In this document: positions 1 to 10,885 of the stretch, piece by piece
Layout: every line of letters begins with the position of its first letter
How positions within the stretch are numbered: position 1 is the first letter of the stretch
From: Callaeas wilsoni
Taxonomy: Eukaryota; Chordata; Aves; Passeriformes; Callaeidae
Length of the DNA stretch: 64,000 nt
Assembly: GCA_013398955.1 (NCBI GenBank)
Contig: VWPU01003224.1
Location: 1 to 64,000 of the forward strand
Direction: 5' to 3'
Translations under genes and position numbers: made by a program
Notes under the pieces: generated by a model
The model's input: only the letters and a program-made list of their open reading frames with translations
Told to the model about the DNA's origin: nothing
Database searches by the model: none

Positions 1-45
1 TATATATAAATATATATAATATGATAATATATATATTATTTTTAC
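1..45. repeat. AT-rich simple sequence (TA-type)
   Basis: The first bases are almost pure A and T with repeated TATATA and ATAT blocks. It is low-complexity DNA at the window edge and may continue upstream. Confidence 0.8.
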
Positions 46-170
46 TGCAATTTTGCTATGAATAACATGAAGCTTTCAAAAATTGTGAAAGACTTTTCTT
101 TAGCTGCTTCTTGTTTCAAGGGTCAGCAATGAAAAATCAAACAGGAAGTAATTTCACCCATTTAAATAGC

Positions 171-238
171 TTTTTTTTTTTTTTTTCTTTTTTTTTTTTT
201 TTTCTTTTTTTTTTTTTTTTCTTTTTTTTTTTTTTTTT
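171..238. repeat. Poly(T) tract with rare C interruptions
   Basis: A run of 68 bases is all T except for three single C bases. On the minus strand it reads as a poly(A) tract. A phenylalanine-rich open frame through it is only a translation of the homopolymer. It could be the A-tail of an antisense retrocopy, but I see no recognisable body next to it. Confidence 0.95.
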
Positions 239-3200
239 GTTAATTGCTTTCCAGTTTGGGATATCTATTTGTAACTATGATGAAACAAGACTGTATTTCT
301 CTTCATACAAAATGCATTCTTGAACATTAAAGTAAAACCTTATTTTCTGCAAGTCAAATTTCCTTACTTTGCTAATAGTGATTATAGATTGCTGAGAAAT
401 GCTCGTGTTCCTCCATACAAGCAATAAGAAATAATAACAAAAAAATTCTCAAAACGATTGTGCAAGCTAACCATCAGCAATCATCACACATAAAGGTCCT
501 AGCCTTAAATTGATAATATGTCTATTCAGAAAATGCCCAATGAGATGATCAGCACCCTTTTCTTGGTACACCTCCTAAGTGATAGATAACTCAACATATG
601 GCTCATTTGTTTGGCTCACCGATTTTATTATTCTCACTTTTGCAAATGTTGCATGCTGCATCGAATTACTGTTAATCATCTTCCAGGTACCAGCAAACAC
701 CCTCCCAGTTCACGTTACAGACCTCATCTCAGCTGCCTCCTTTGGAAAGAAGAATGCTGTAACTCTGAACGATGGGTGTAATGAAATATCATAACTCTTT
801 TCTAGGAAGAATAATATACAGTACCACCTGTGCTAGTAAAGCCATACTGAGCAAGATTTGTTATATTAAAAGCACGCAGCTGCTTCAGATTGCCCTGAAG
901 CTCAGTGCTTTGGCTATTATTCTTTATAATTTTTGTAGTCTTTATTTACTGAGAGCAGTTAGATCTATGAAAATGTAGATACAGATATAAATACTAGAAC
1001 TTTTTTTTTTTTCACTCAGAATTTTCTTGTTCATTGAGGTCAAGTGTCTCTCAGCCATACCTGGAGCATTGATAGCACACAGCTAATGCAATCTTTCTCC
1101 AACTGGGAACACAAGTGAACTCTTACTTTACCTTTTCTTCAGAGGTGAAAGGACTGAAAACTCCAAACTGTTGACTAATTAGCTGCACAACTATTATCTA
1201 CACAGTTTGGAGTAGCTCTGATGAATTTCCATACACGTTATTTAGGAGCCTGCATAAAACTTAAACTTTTTAAAGGGGAGCTCCAGATAGGACCAAGGGA
1301 TACCCATCCTGGCTGTCTCTTTCTGAGGTTTGGTGTAAAAAAGAAAAGATCAAAAGCTATTCCTACCCCCAAGCAGGATAAATAAAGGCATACTTTCTGT
1401 AGCAGGGAGAACAGAAAAGGGCAGCTGGAGCCTGAGAAGACTCAGATGGGGAGATATGGAAGGCTATGAATTAAAATCTTTGTTATAGTACAGAGTAAAA
1501 AAAAATTATTAGAAAGGTGAATTAAATTATATTAATATTGATAGTGTTGCATATACCTGGATCCTATTCTTTAGGCATATATCAATAAGAGCTCTACATT
1601 TGAAATAAGTAAATCCTATATTTAGACGCTCTATATTTAAACTGTTCAGACCTTCAGGCATTCAAACACCAATATTTCTCTACTCCACTTGTTATGAAGA
1701 TATTAATTTCCTTCCTCCTCTTTATTAGGATTTCTTGTTTACTAAATATGAGAAAAAACGCACATGGATGTGATTGCTGCATTGTGCTCCTGCCCTTCTC
1801 ATGGGTGCTTTAAGGTGAGGTACTCTATAACTACACAGCAAAAACACTCAGGCAATTCTTTAACCCCCCCACTCATTAAAAAGTTAAATGCAGGCTTCAA
1901 AGGCATATGTGGGCAGGAATAACAAATCACAGGAGAAATCACAGAGAGTGATTTCAAGATCTTATTACAGAGCCCACTTTTTTTCTCTCTCACATACAGC
2001 ATCCTCTTGTCAGACACACTGTTGCAGATTACTTTACAACATAGCCTGGCTGGCACCTTTCCTAACTTCCGAATCCTCTATTTAATTGTTGAGCTGTAGC
2101 TAACTTTTCTGCTATCATGCCCATGAGGTAGTCATACTGCCTGGTCTTTTATTTCTCAGTACATCCATGCTTATTGGAGATGATTACCTCAAGAAATTGC
2201 TCCATCTGTCGTGCCTATTAATATTCAGGTTTCTACTATTTTGTTCATGTTTTTGGAGGGTGTTTGTGTTGTTGCTGGTTTTTTAAATAAATTTTTAACT
2301 TTTTCTTGTTTCATTAAAGAGAAAAAACTGCCACAAATCAATGCACACAAAGAAAAATCTCTGTCATCACCAGTAGGAAAACCGTTACACGATCACTGCA
2401 TCATCTGAAAACAAATTAACCTCAAATTTCCTTCCATCACTGTGGCGAACATTAACATGTCAATAACACAGTGACAGTAAGGATTCTCAAAAACGTTTTC
2501 ATGATTTGGTTTATTTGTTGCTGTCTGCTTTGTTGGCTAATCAGTAGTACAATGTAATTCACTTCAGAAAGAACTGTTAACTACTGCTGAAAAAGATCTA
2601 GTATGTTTTAAAAAAACCCAGAAATAGAGGAAGCAATATTTTATAGACTTTTAGGTAAATCAGTTGAAAATTATGCCTAAACATACCAATTTTAATAAAC
2701 ATAAAATCTTTCATAAGAGGAGACATTCCCACGATGTGTCATTTGCCTATATTACCTTTCAATGTCAACTCCAAATCTTTTATTTCTTTTTAAATTTACT
2801 TCTTCCTTCATAAAATCTGGCCTTCCCTGGGCAAGTTTTTCTTACCTTTCCTCGATTCCTTTACCTATGTTTTCCTAATGCATTTGGTATTCTTCTGCCT
2901 TCCTGTCTTTTTCAGATAGTCATCTATCCCTAAAATAGCTCAGTAGCTGCCTTTCCTTTATAATGTTTTTTCTAGTCTCGTATATCTGAGTACTGCAGTT
3001 CAGGTAAATACAGGGAAGAAGGAAGATGAAACATTGTGCAATATGGAAATATAAATACTTCTTGTCTGGAAAGGAATATTAAACAGTTTCAGCTTCTTTT
3101 GCTATTTACTTAGCAACAGAAATCATCAAAGCCCATCAAGGACATTACATGGGCAGGAGGTTTGATTGCTTTGAGAACTTACTTATCGCAATATGTGAAT

Positions 3201-3460
3201 GCACCTCTGTTATATTTTTGAATAGATTACAGATACTATTCATTTTCTTTAGGAAGCACTTGCTTGATTTGATTAATTTGAATCAACTCTACTGTGCTAT
3301 ATATAACCTTTGCTTTTATTAAGTGGTGAACATTTGCTAGGATTGCATTTCTTTAACCTCTTTGCATATTGTGCTTTTGACTGTTTTCTTGAGTTACAAT
3401 TGTTCTGAGCTCCTCTTCCTCTTTGCCAGCCTTCTCAAGCCTGGAATTATTTGTCCATTT
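239..3460. other. AT-rich non-coding DNA, nothing recognised
   Basis: This stretch is ordinary AT-rich sequence. The open frames are all under 90 codons, several start at non-ATG codons, and none has a recognisable domain, codon bias or splice context. No repeat family could be assigned by eye. Confidence 0.6.
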
Positions 3461-3502
3461 TCCACAGCTTTTTTTTTTTTTTGTTTGTTTTTTTAATTTT
3501 AG

Positions 3503-3661
3503 GGATATCCAACAACAAGATGTCAGTTGTTTAAAGCATGGTGCTAATAATGCCAAGGTTGCGGGTTTGATCCCTATAAAGGCCACTCACTTTAAGAGTT
3601 GGAGTTGATGATCCTTGTGGATCCCTTCCAACTCAGAATATTCTGTGATTCTGTGACTCTG
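3503..3661 (+). mobile_element. tRNA-Ile-derived SINE with CR1-like 3' tail (TguSINE1-like)
   Basis: The first half reads as a decayed tRNA-Ile gene: an AGTTG-type D-arm segment, GGTGCTAATAATGCCAAGG spanning an AAT anticodon (3546-3548), a B-box-like GGTTTGATCC (3564-3573), and an acceptor end GGCCA near 3581-3585. After a short linker it switches to a CR1-type 3' end (GATGATCCTTGTGG, then CCCTTCCAACTC), ending in ATTCTGTG octamers near 3638-3655. Such a SINE has RNA polymerase III promoter boxes in its head and is thought to be moved by CR1 machinery that recognises the shared 3' end. This architecture is known from zebra finch and other passerines. The copy is diverged (B box TTTGA instead of TTCGA), so it is probably old and inactive. 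A free tRNA gene is excluded by the decayed arms and the CR1 tail. Confidence 0.85.
3564..3573 (+). promoter_or_regulatory. Degenerate Pol III B box inside the SINE
   Basis: GGTTTGATCC differs by one base from the GGTTCGANNC consensus of internal Pol III promoters. The matching A box upstream is more decayed, so transcription from this copy is doubtful. Confidence 0.6.
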
Positions 3662-3945
3662 AAATCAGTACAAAGCAAAGCCCCACAAATAATAGTTTTC
3701 ACAAGCATATTACTATGCAGCATTCATGGACTTTAGAAGAAAATAAGGTCTTGTAAATGAGATGGCTGTTAATAGCCAAAAGTACCTCAGAAAATACAGG
3801 TCAATGGTCAAATTCCTTTTTCAAAATAAACCTATGGGGTCATCAATTGGCACATTCCCAATTGTCCAAAATCTCTTAAAATCAGATCACCATCAGTCTT
3901 ACTACACCCAACATACAATTTCCCAAATTCTCGTAGTCAACCCTC

Positions 3946-4346
3946 TGTACTGGTTTGCCCTGGCAAGCAGCTAAGCGTGCTATCACACACAATCTGCCCC
4001 AAGCTGCCCAACCCTCAGCTAATCTCTGAGCAACAGCCATCTTGGAAGACAAACACCACCCCTCTCCCATTTACCCACACTTTCTTCGTCTACCCTTAAT
4101 TTTAATTGCTGAGCATGACATTGTAGGGTATAGAATATCCCTTTTACCAGTTTGGGTCAGCTGTCCCGATTTCTTGCCCACCCTCAGACTATTTGTTCAG
4201 GCGACAGAGTGGGAAAAAAGAAAGCCTTGATGCTGTGAAAGCATTGTTCAACAATATGCTGCCAGTGGTTTTAGACAAATCCAAAAGACGGCACAATATG
4301 GGGTGCTATGAAATAAATCAACTTTGTCTCAGTCAGAAAAAGTATA
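3946..4346 (+). mobile_element. Solo LTR, shortened copy of an avian ERV (ERVL-like) family
   Basis: It begins TGTACTGGTTTGCCCTGG, followed closely by CAGCTAAGC, and shares ordered blocks with the copy at 52090-52706: TTGGAAGACAA, a GCTGAGCATGACATT-type segment, AATATCCCTTT followed by CCAGTTTGGGTC, a GGGAAAAAAGAAA block, and a 3' part around GGTGCTATGAAATAAAT. This block order matches an LTR family that is common in bird genomes. The copy is about 400 bp, against about 617 bp for the other, and has lost a central segment. The 3' terminus (AGTATA where the other copy has AGTACA) is mutated. No clear target-site duplication is visible. No gag, pol or env sequence flanks it, so it is a solo LTR. 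The exact family name is not certain. Confidence 0.75.
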
Positions 4347-5589
4347 CCTATGTTTCTCAAACTCATCTTTAAGTTTTAGAATGTCAAATGATGTTTACCT
4401 AATATACATCTTACCACTTACTATACTGGCAATTCATGCTATCTGTTATTCTGTATTTCTTTTTGTTCATTTCTGACATAAATTTCAATATCCAAATTAT
4501 AAGTTCAGTGAGTTGTGCTGTGTTGCTGAGAATTCTTGCTGTGACAAGGTGAAGAGTTTTTGTAAGCAAGAATTCATAGAAAATGAAAGAAAATTTTAGA
4601 TTCTAGTTTTACTTTTTGATAAAAATGAGACTAAAGAAAAAAACCGGTAACTTCCCATTATTATGAAAAATATTCAAAATTATTTGAACACTTGGGACTT
4701 TAATTCATTTGAATGAAATATTGAGAAGGTCAGTACTGAACTCACGGACATCTAATATCTATTTTTATGGTGAGAAGCAAAATCTGGCAAACAAAAGGGC
4801 TTCATTTTGCCCTCATGTTCTCTGTGGGCTCTGCAGAGAGATCAGTGGGATTATGCAGTGGCTGCGCTCTAAACTGTAATAAATCTGCTCATCCCGGCTT
4901 TGAAATTGTAGAGGGTCACATTGGCTCAAATCAGTTTTGCTTTCTAGCTGCTTTTGGTGCAGTTTGTGGTGCTTCTCAGCTTGCCTCTGCTTGTTGTCAC
5001 TAAGAGAGAGACAGTTGCTCAGCTAGGGATTACAAGAGGTCTTCCTGCCATCTGCATTACTAATCCACTGCTATACAGTAAAATCTCTGAATTCTACTCT
5101 AGACATTGTGAGTGCCATCATCTCAAAAGGCAATTTAATGCATTGGTGTTAGTGCTTATTGTAATCCCGGGGAGAAGGGCACTCAGACTCCATAAAGTAT
5201 AGCTTAAAACACTATATATTGGAGCTATGAGGAGAAATAAAAAGAGGATAATTTAGATAATCTTATGCCTCTTCAGGTGTCAGAGAACTCCAGGTACTGC
5301 AGCATTAGATGGACCTCCTAGCAATGCAGATCATGCTGTGCAGAGACCACCCATGGAGAGGTTTGCAGACATATTGGTTTTTGCAGCTCTTACAAGATTT
5401 TCTCAACAGAAAACAATTCTGTCCATCAATTCTAGTGCTGAGCAAAAGGATGTTCTCATGTGAACAGCTGCTGCTTCACTTTAAGGTAAAGGCAAGAGTG
5501 TGTATGGGGCATAATTGCCAATGTCCATAGGGCGCTGCCTCAGAGCCTTCCATTGTAATTCACCGTTTGAGGACATCAGGCAGCGGCCC
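4347..5589. other. AT-rich non-coding DNA, nothing recognised
   Basis: This is unique-looking sequence between an LTR and a CR1. Short open frames at 4767-5003 and 5309-5530 have no recognisable domain and look like chance frames. Confidence 0.55.
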
Positions 5590-5953
5590 CCTCCAGAGGC
5601 TCAGGGGAGACCTTAGGACACTGTGCACCTGCCTGAAAGGAGGCTGTAGCTAGCTGGGGTTGGTCTCTTCTCCCAGGAAACCAGCGATAGGTAAAGAGGA
5701 CACAGTCTTAAGCTGAGCCAGGGCAAGTTTAGGCTGGATATTAGGAAAATGTCTTCTCACAATGAGTGATTAGACATTGGAATGGACTGCCCAGGGAGGT
5801 AGTGAAGTTACCGTCCATGGAGGTATTTAAGTAAAGAGTGGATGTGGCACTTGGTACCACGGGCTAGTTGACAGGGTGATGTTCGGTCATAAGCTGGACT
5901 TGGTGATCTCAAAGGTCTTTTCCAACCTAGATGATAATGTGATTCTGTAATTG
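5590..5953 (+). mobile_element. CR1 LINE, 3' end (5'-truncated)
   Basis: This is the typical end of a bird CR1 retrotransposon in sense orientation. It runs from the last part of ORF2 (CTCAGGGGAGACCTTA at about 5608) into the 3' untranslated region, with GGTTGGTCTCTTCTCCCAGG, AGGCTGGATATTAGGAAAAT, GGACTGCCCAGGGAGGTAGT, and the terminal TTTTCCAACCTAGATGATAA and TGTGATTCTGTAA. CR1 elements commonly carry only their 3' end because reverse transcription stops early. The 3' end is complete and moderately diverged. No intact reading frame remains. A frame on the opposite strand (5887-6294) crosses it and is not a gene. Confidence 0.9.
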
Positions 5954-7195
5954 ATCTTCCCCCATGTCTCTGTTGCCAGGCTCTTTTCAACCACTGGCTT
6001 TCCATTATGCAAAAATTTAGAAAATGAAAAAAGGAAGTGTTTGAGCAGTGGTTGCTTCTGTTTGCCCAGCTTGCCTTTATCTACGTGAACACTTGAACCA
6101 CATTCACATGCACACAGGCATAGAAGAAAACTTCCTACTGATAAAAGGAAGGATACAAAATGCTTCAGTTTGTGACCCTCTACAGGCATTTGGAAGACTT
6201 CTACTTGGACTTGGAATTTATACACAGTCATAAGAATGGAGTAACTATTAACTTGAACTGAAAAATTCATGAAACTTTCTGGTATTTTCACCATTTCATG
6301 AAGTCAGGAAATTTCTAATGTTTTATGATATTTTTAAACATGACTTCAGAATTTTGCCTGGAGGCTTTCATTGCAAAAACTGCTAATCTGACTGTGAGGA
6401 AACTGAGATGCAACCTTGCTTTTACTAATTATTTGTATAGAAATAGGCAGTAAACTTATATTTTTAGATATCATATTTGCTTAAGACACTTTTAAAATTA
6501 ATTAACTCTATCAAAATTCCTGGAATATTTTCAGATAGATACTGAAATCACTGAGATTATAGTTTGGTGAATAGTTTAAAACAGTTTAAAAGTCAAAGCG
6601 ATTCAAAGAGAGTACTTTCCTGCCATCCTTTTTCCAAATTGTATATCCTGTTGCCTCCCTGGTACCTTGAATTATTTTCACATCTAGGCACACAGTCCTT
6701 GTGAAGATAATGTACCCTTTTAAAGTTATGTTAACATTTTATTTTAGGATGAATAAGATATGATTAAAGTGCCATAAAGCAGAGAAGTTAGAATGATCTC
6801 TGCTGCTTCAGATTGCAATGCAAATATTTTTTACTTGTACTTTTTTCTTTTTTATATTTTTAAAAGTGGCATGAAAACCATTAGCATCAGCATTTCTCAT
6901 AACAATAGTGATGGCAGCAATAAATTCCATGTTACATCCTACCATTGATATGAAACACCTCATCTCTTTGAAGTTAAAACATTCAAAATAAATATTTGAA
7001 ATTAATAGCTGTGGTTTGCCTTTGAAATTAGTCCATCCATATCTCCTATAAATTGATAAAATGGAACTTAATCAATCTAACTCTATCCAGCTTGTTTCCT
7101 ACTGGTTTTGATGGAAGGAAATAAGCGCATACAAAGCATCATTCACTCTGTGTCTCATGCATATTTATTTTTTGATAGGATTCCTCCCTTGAAGA
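5954..7195. other. AT-rich non-coding DNA, nothing recognised
   Basis: No repeat, RNA or convincing exon can be read here. The sequence is AT-rich with short homopolymer runs. Confidence 0.55.
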
Positions 7196-7470
7196 TGCAG
7201 ATTTTTTTTCCATGGCTCCCTCCACCCTGCCCGTGGCCCAGGACCCCATTTCAGCTCCCTGGACCAATGACACTGCAGCAGGGCCTGTCCAGCTCCCCCC
7301 AGCCCTGCCCTGCCTGGCCATGGTCCCTGCCTGGCCATGGTCCCTGCAAGTCTGACTCACATGGGAACCATGTCCCAGCCCAGCCTTGACCTATGCCCAT
7401 CCCCATGGGCATATCTGGTGCCTATGGCTGGGGCAGCCCCTGTTGCCTCCAGTTACTCTGCTCTTCCCAA
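7196..7470. other. GC-rich patch of unknown origin with a 17-bp tandem duplication
   Basis: This patch is clearly richer in G and C than its surroundings, with many CCTGCC, CCCAGCC and CCATGG motifs. The 17-base unit TGCCTGGCCATGGTCCC occurs twice head to tail at 7311-7327 and 7328-7344. Frames cross it on both strands (7108-7389 plus, 7139-7360 minus), but they are proline- or glycine-rich readings of biased DNA. It may be part of an LTR or another inserted element that I cannot name. Confidence 0.5.
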
Positions 7471-10400
7471 TCTGTACTTGTGTTTCCTGGAGTAAGAAAG
7501 GATTTAGGAGAGAGATTTGGCAAAACTCCTATGTCTCCCTGTAGCTTTCCTGGAGCTCTGCAGAGAACTCTCTAAGAGGCAAAAAAATAAATGAAAAGAT
7601 AATTTCCCTCCACTGAACAAGCAATGGGTTCAGACATGAAGAAAAGAAGATTTGCATCAGCTCTGAAATTTTTCCTAGCCCACTAGCTGTGAGACTAATT
7701 CCAAATCCACACAACTTTTGTAAATTTACTACCCATAAAAATCCTATTTTTTGCTGGTTTTATTCCTTTCTACCTCCCTTCCTAATTATATGCGCTCAAA
7801 CTGTTTTTTAATACTGCATTTTCGTCTATTGAGATAAAGAAGGAGCTTTACACTGTTGTTGATGAATAATTCCTCCCAGGTGCTTCTGTGGATTTTTTTC
7901 TGTAGATGGGTGACAACAACATGGGAAAAGATCCCTGCATTCTATTAGAAAAAGTGCCTTATGAAGAGGCTTCTTCTGATGATGAAGAGTTTTTAGGTAG
8001 CATCCATTTTGTCAACTAATTCAAGCTAAACTATGAATTATCCAAGAATAGCAATTAACCTGAATCTTGACCTATCTGTGAAATGATTGTTGAAGATCCC
8101 TTAGGCAGACAAAGCCAATATTAATCAAATACAGTGGTGTCAGCCAAGTCAAGAATATTTTTATAAGATGAGTCCTCTAATTTTCTTTTCCTGATCTCTA
8201 AAAGACAAACAAAAATAATCCTGACACTAAGCCTGGCCAAATCAGAACACAAAATATAGCTTTATTTACTCTCTGTCAGACAAAGTTTAAACTGTGCAGA
8301 GTTGATTTATAATTTTCTGTTTGCAGTAAATACTGTTTATGATAGAAAATAATCAATTTTTATCTCATATTATTAGAGATAAATAGATTTTGTGTATTAT
8401 CTCCAGAGAGATAATGAATGTGAGAAATAAAGTATGGTGATACTTGCTACTGCAGCAGGAAAAGCCAAACCAGTGAAAAATAGGAAGGAATTCAAACTCC
8501 CCTCACCTCAAAACAACATATTAATAGCAGCAAAAATAATAACTATTCTGTTGGAGTGCAGGGTGGAGATTTTTTTTGGTCAAAATTAAAGGAGCAAGAA
8601 AGAGACATGCATCACTATGTAAAAAGCCCACTACTGAGATGACATTTCAATAATTGATATCTTATTAAAATAAAAAAAAAATTAAAAAGAAAATAATTTG
8701 AAATGTGACTATGAGATAAAATACCCAGATCTGAACATATACTCTATATATGTCCAGCACAGGCATCATTTAAATGAATTCTTTATGCAAGACCGAGGAG
8801 GACAATTTTGGCAGTGGTGTTACCTTTGTAGGAGATAAAATTTTTTATACAGATATCATATACAACTGTTGAACTGGAGTTTCATCTGAAATGCACAAGA
8901 TCCAAGAAGTTTGGGTTTTTTTTTCTTTTTTTGCACAAGTCATGTTGCTGCAGGGGAAAATATTCTAAAATGCCAAGAAAAATAAGAAACATTATATGAG
9001 TTTATTTTTTATACTGCCTTTATATAGGAGACAGAATATATTCCATCACCATAACTGATTTGTTGTTTTCATCTTTTTTATTAATCTAAAGCTAAAGTAT
9101 ATGAAGATTCCTCTTTAATGTTTTACCCTCATCAGGTAGAGATGGAGTCAAATACTATTGGTTATCTTGAGCATCACATGAGACTGGCAGATATGACCTA
9201 AACTGTGATGTGACATCTGGAGACAGGCTTCTCTGATCACTCCAGATGCCTGTATGTGGGCAGCTGAAACAAGCCCAAAGACGAGGATTCATTTTCTTAT
9301 TCCAGACACACAAACTCAATTGTGTTTAAAGGGAAAGGTCTATAAGATAATTAGGTGAGCTACAGATTTGTAGCAGCAAGAAATGCAATATGAGACTCGG
9401 TTACTCCATCTATGGTTATCAGTTCTTATTTGTAATTCTCCACCTCGACTTCCAGCTGGAATTCCTGAGAACCTGGCTCTCCAGCAAGCCTGAGCTACCA
9501 TTCCTTGGTGCATATGCCCCTTCAAAAGTAATAGTTTTGTACACTGGCTCTGTCCTGGGACTCTATTCAACTCATGTAACCTATATAAAGAAAAAGAAAT
9601 CTGAGACTCTGTGAACTGAACAATTTTTTCTCAATTTATCTAGGGGAATGGATTTTACAATAAAGAAGTTCTTGTTTCCTTTGCAGTTATTCCTCCCCCA
9701 TATGAACAGAAACCTCTTGTCTTTGAATCAATAGGAAATTTCACTCTGAAAATCTGTTTTTCACATCAAAAAATGAATAATATCACAAAATAAGACTAAT
9801 CTTAAACCTGTCCCCGAAAAATTGCACTAATAACTTCCTTGTATGATTATGTTTTCTCTTTCACCACTGTTCACTTCCTCACTTTAAAAGACAGTAATTG
9901 TATACCCCTGTGCCCAGTTTGGGTAATAGATTTTCACATGGAACCATAGGAAATACTTTGTTAAGTACAGCTAGATTAAGCCAATTTACATTCCTGTTGC
10001 CTAGAAAATCAATAGTTCTTCTTCTGAAAACTTATAAAATTAGTCTATCACAATCTAAATTTCACACCTATTTGTTAATCTTATTTGTGTCTTTAGTTAA
10101 CTTTCAAAGCTTTTGCTGAATGTTTTCAGACCACTTCCACCAGATTACAAATTGTGTGATTGCTCTCCTCACTCTCCCATCCCATTAAATAAACATATTA
10201 TATTTGCTCTTCTCCATTTTTTTGATTCCACTGGGATTATTCCATTAACATTATCATTTGCTGTGAACAAAGTGGACAAGGTAGGCAGGCAACTGCTATT
10301 TAGGCAGCAGCAAAATAAACCTTAATTTCTTCTTCTGCAACATACATTAACTGGTATACATCAAATCCTACCCTTTTAAGGTTATTACTGGAATAAACCT

Positions 10401-10759
10401 AGGAACTAACTTGAGTTTCTGTCCATTTCAATAAGTAAGAGCTACAGAGGTCTCTTTTAAATTTTAATCCTGACATAATTGTTTACTTAAGGATTCAACA
10501 ACATAGTGAGTGCTATACACATGCCTTCTTGCACATACATTATTTCAAAATACAAGTACATAATATATTGGTCTTCATAATTTTTGGGTTTGTTTTGGTT
10601 TTTTGCTTCAGAATTTTACCAATATATTATAGTATGTTCTTAAGCCCATGTTCTTTACACGTAGTAATCAATTTTACTCTGTATCTGTATCTAATCTCCC
10701 TATCTATTTCCTTAAAGGTATTTCAAGAAAAAAAATTTAGGAGATATAGATAATTATCT
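7471..10759. other. AT-rich non-coding DNA, one small hairpin
   Basis: There is no gene or assignable repeat. A 9-bp inverted repeat (CATCTGGAG at 9214-9222 and CTCCAGATG at 9240-9248) could form a short stem with a 17-base loop. The part around 9230-9620 is slightly less AT-rich and could hide an old element, but nothing definite is visible. Confidence 0.5.
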
Positions 10760-10885
10760 TCAGAGATTCATGGAGGTTAAGGCAAAAAGGACTGTTAGGA
10801 TCATTTTGTCAAGCCTGCGATGTACTTGGGACCATTAAATTTCATCTTGTGTTGATGTATGTTGAAAACAAGCTGTGATGATCTG
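10760..10885 (-). mobile_element. Very old CR1-type relic
   Basis: GATTCATGGAGGTTAAGGC, then AGGACTGTTAGGATCATTTT, and later AATTTCATCTTGTG, follow the order of an ancient amniote CR1-like 3' end seen antisense (a CATAGA... AAGGCCAGAAGGGACC... GATCATCTAGTC pattern). Divergence is high and only about 120 bp can be followed. It could also be a chance resemblance. Confidence 0.5.

Noticed and set aside
111..323. Phenylalanine-rich open frame
   Set aside because: It starts at TTG and is mostly the poly(T) tract.
3503..3585. Free-standing tRNA-Ile gene
   Set aside because: The stems are decayed and the sequence continues into a CR1-type tail, so it is the head of a SINE.
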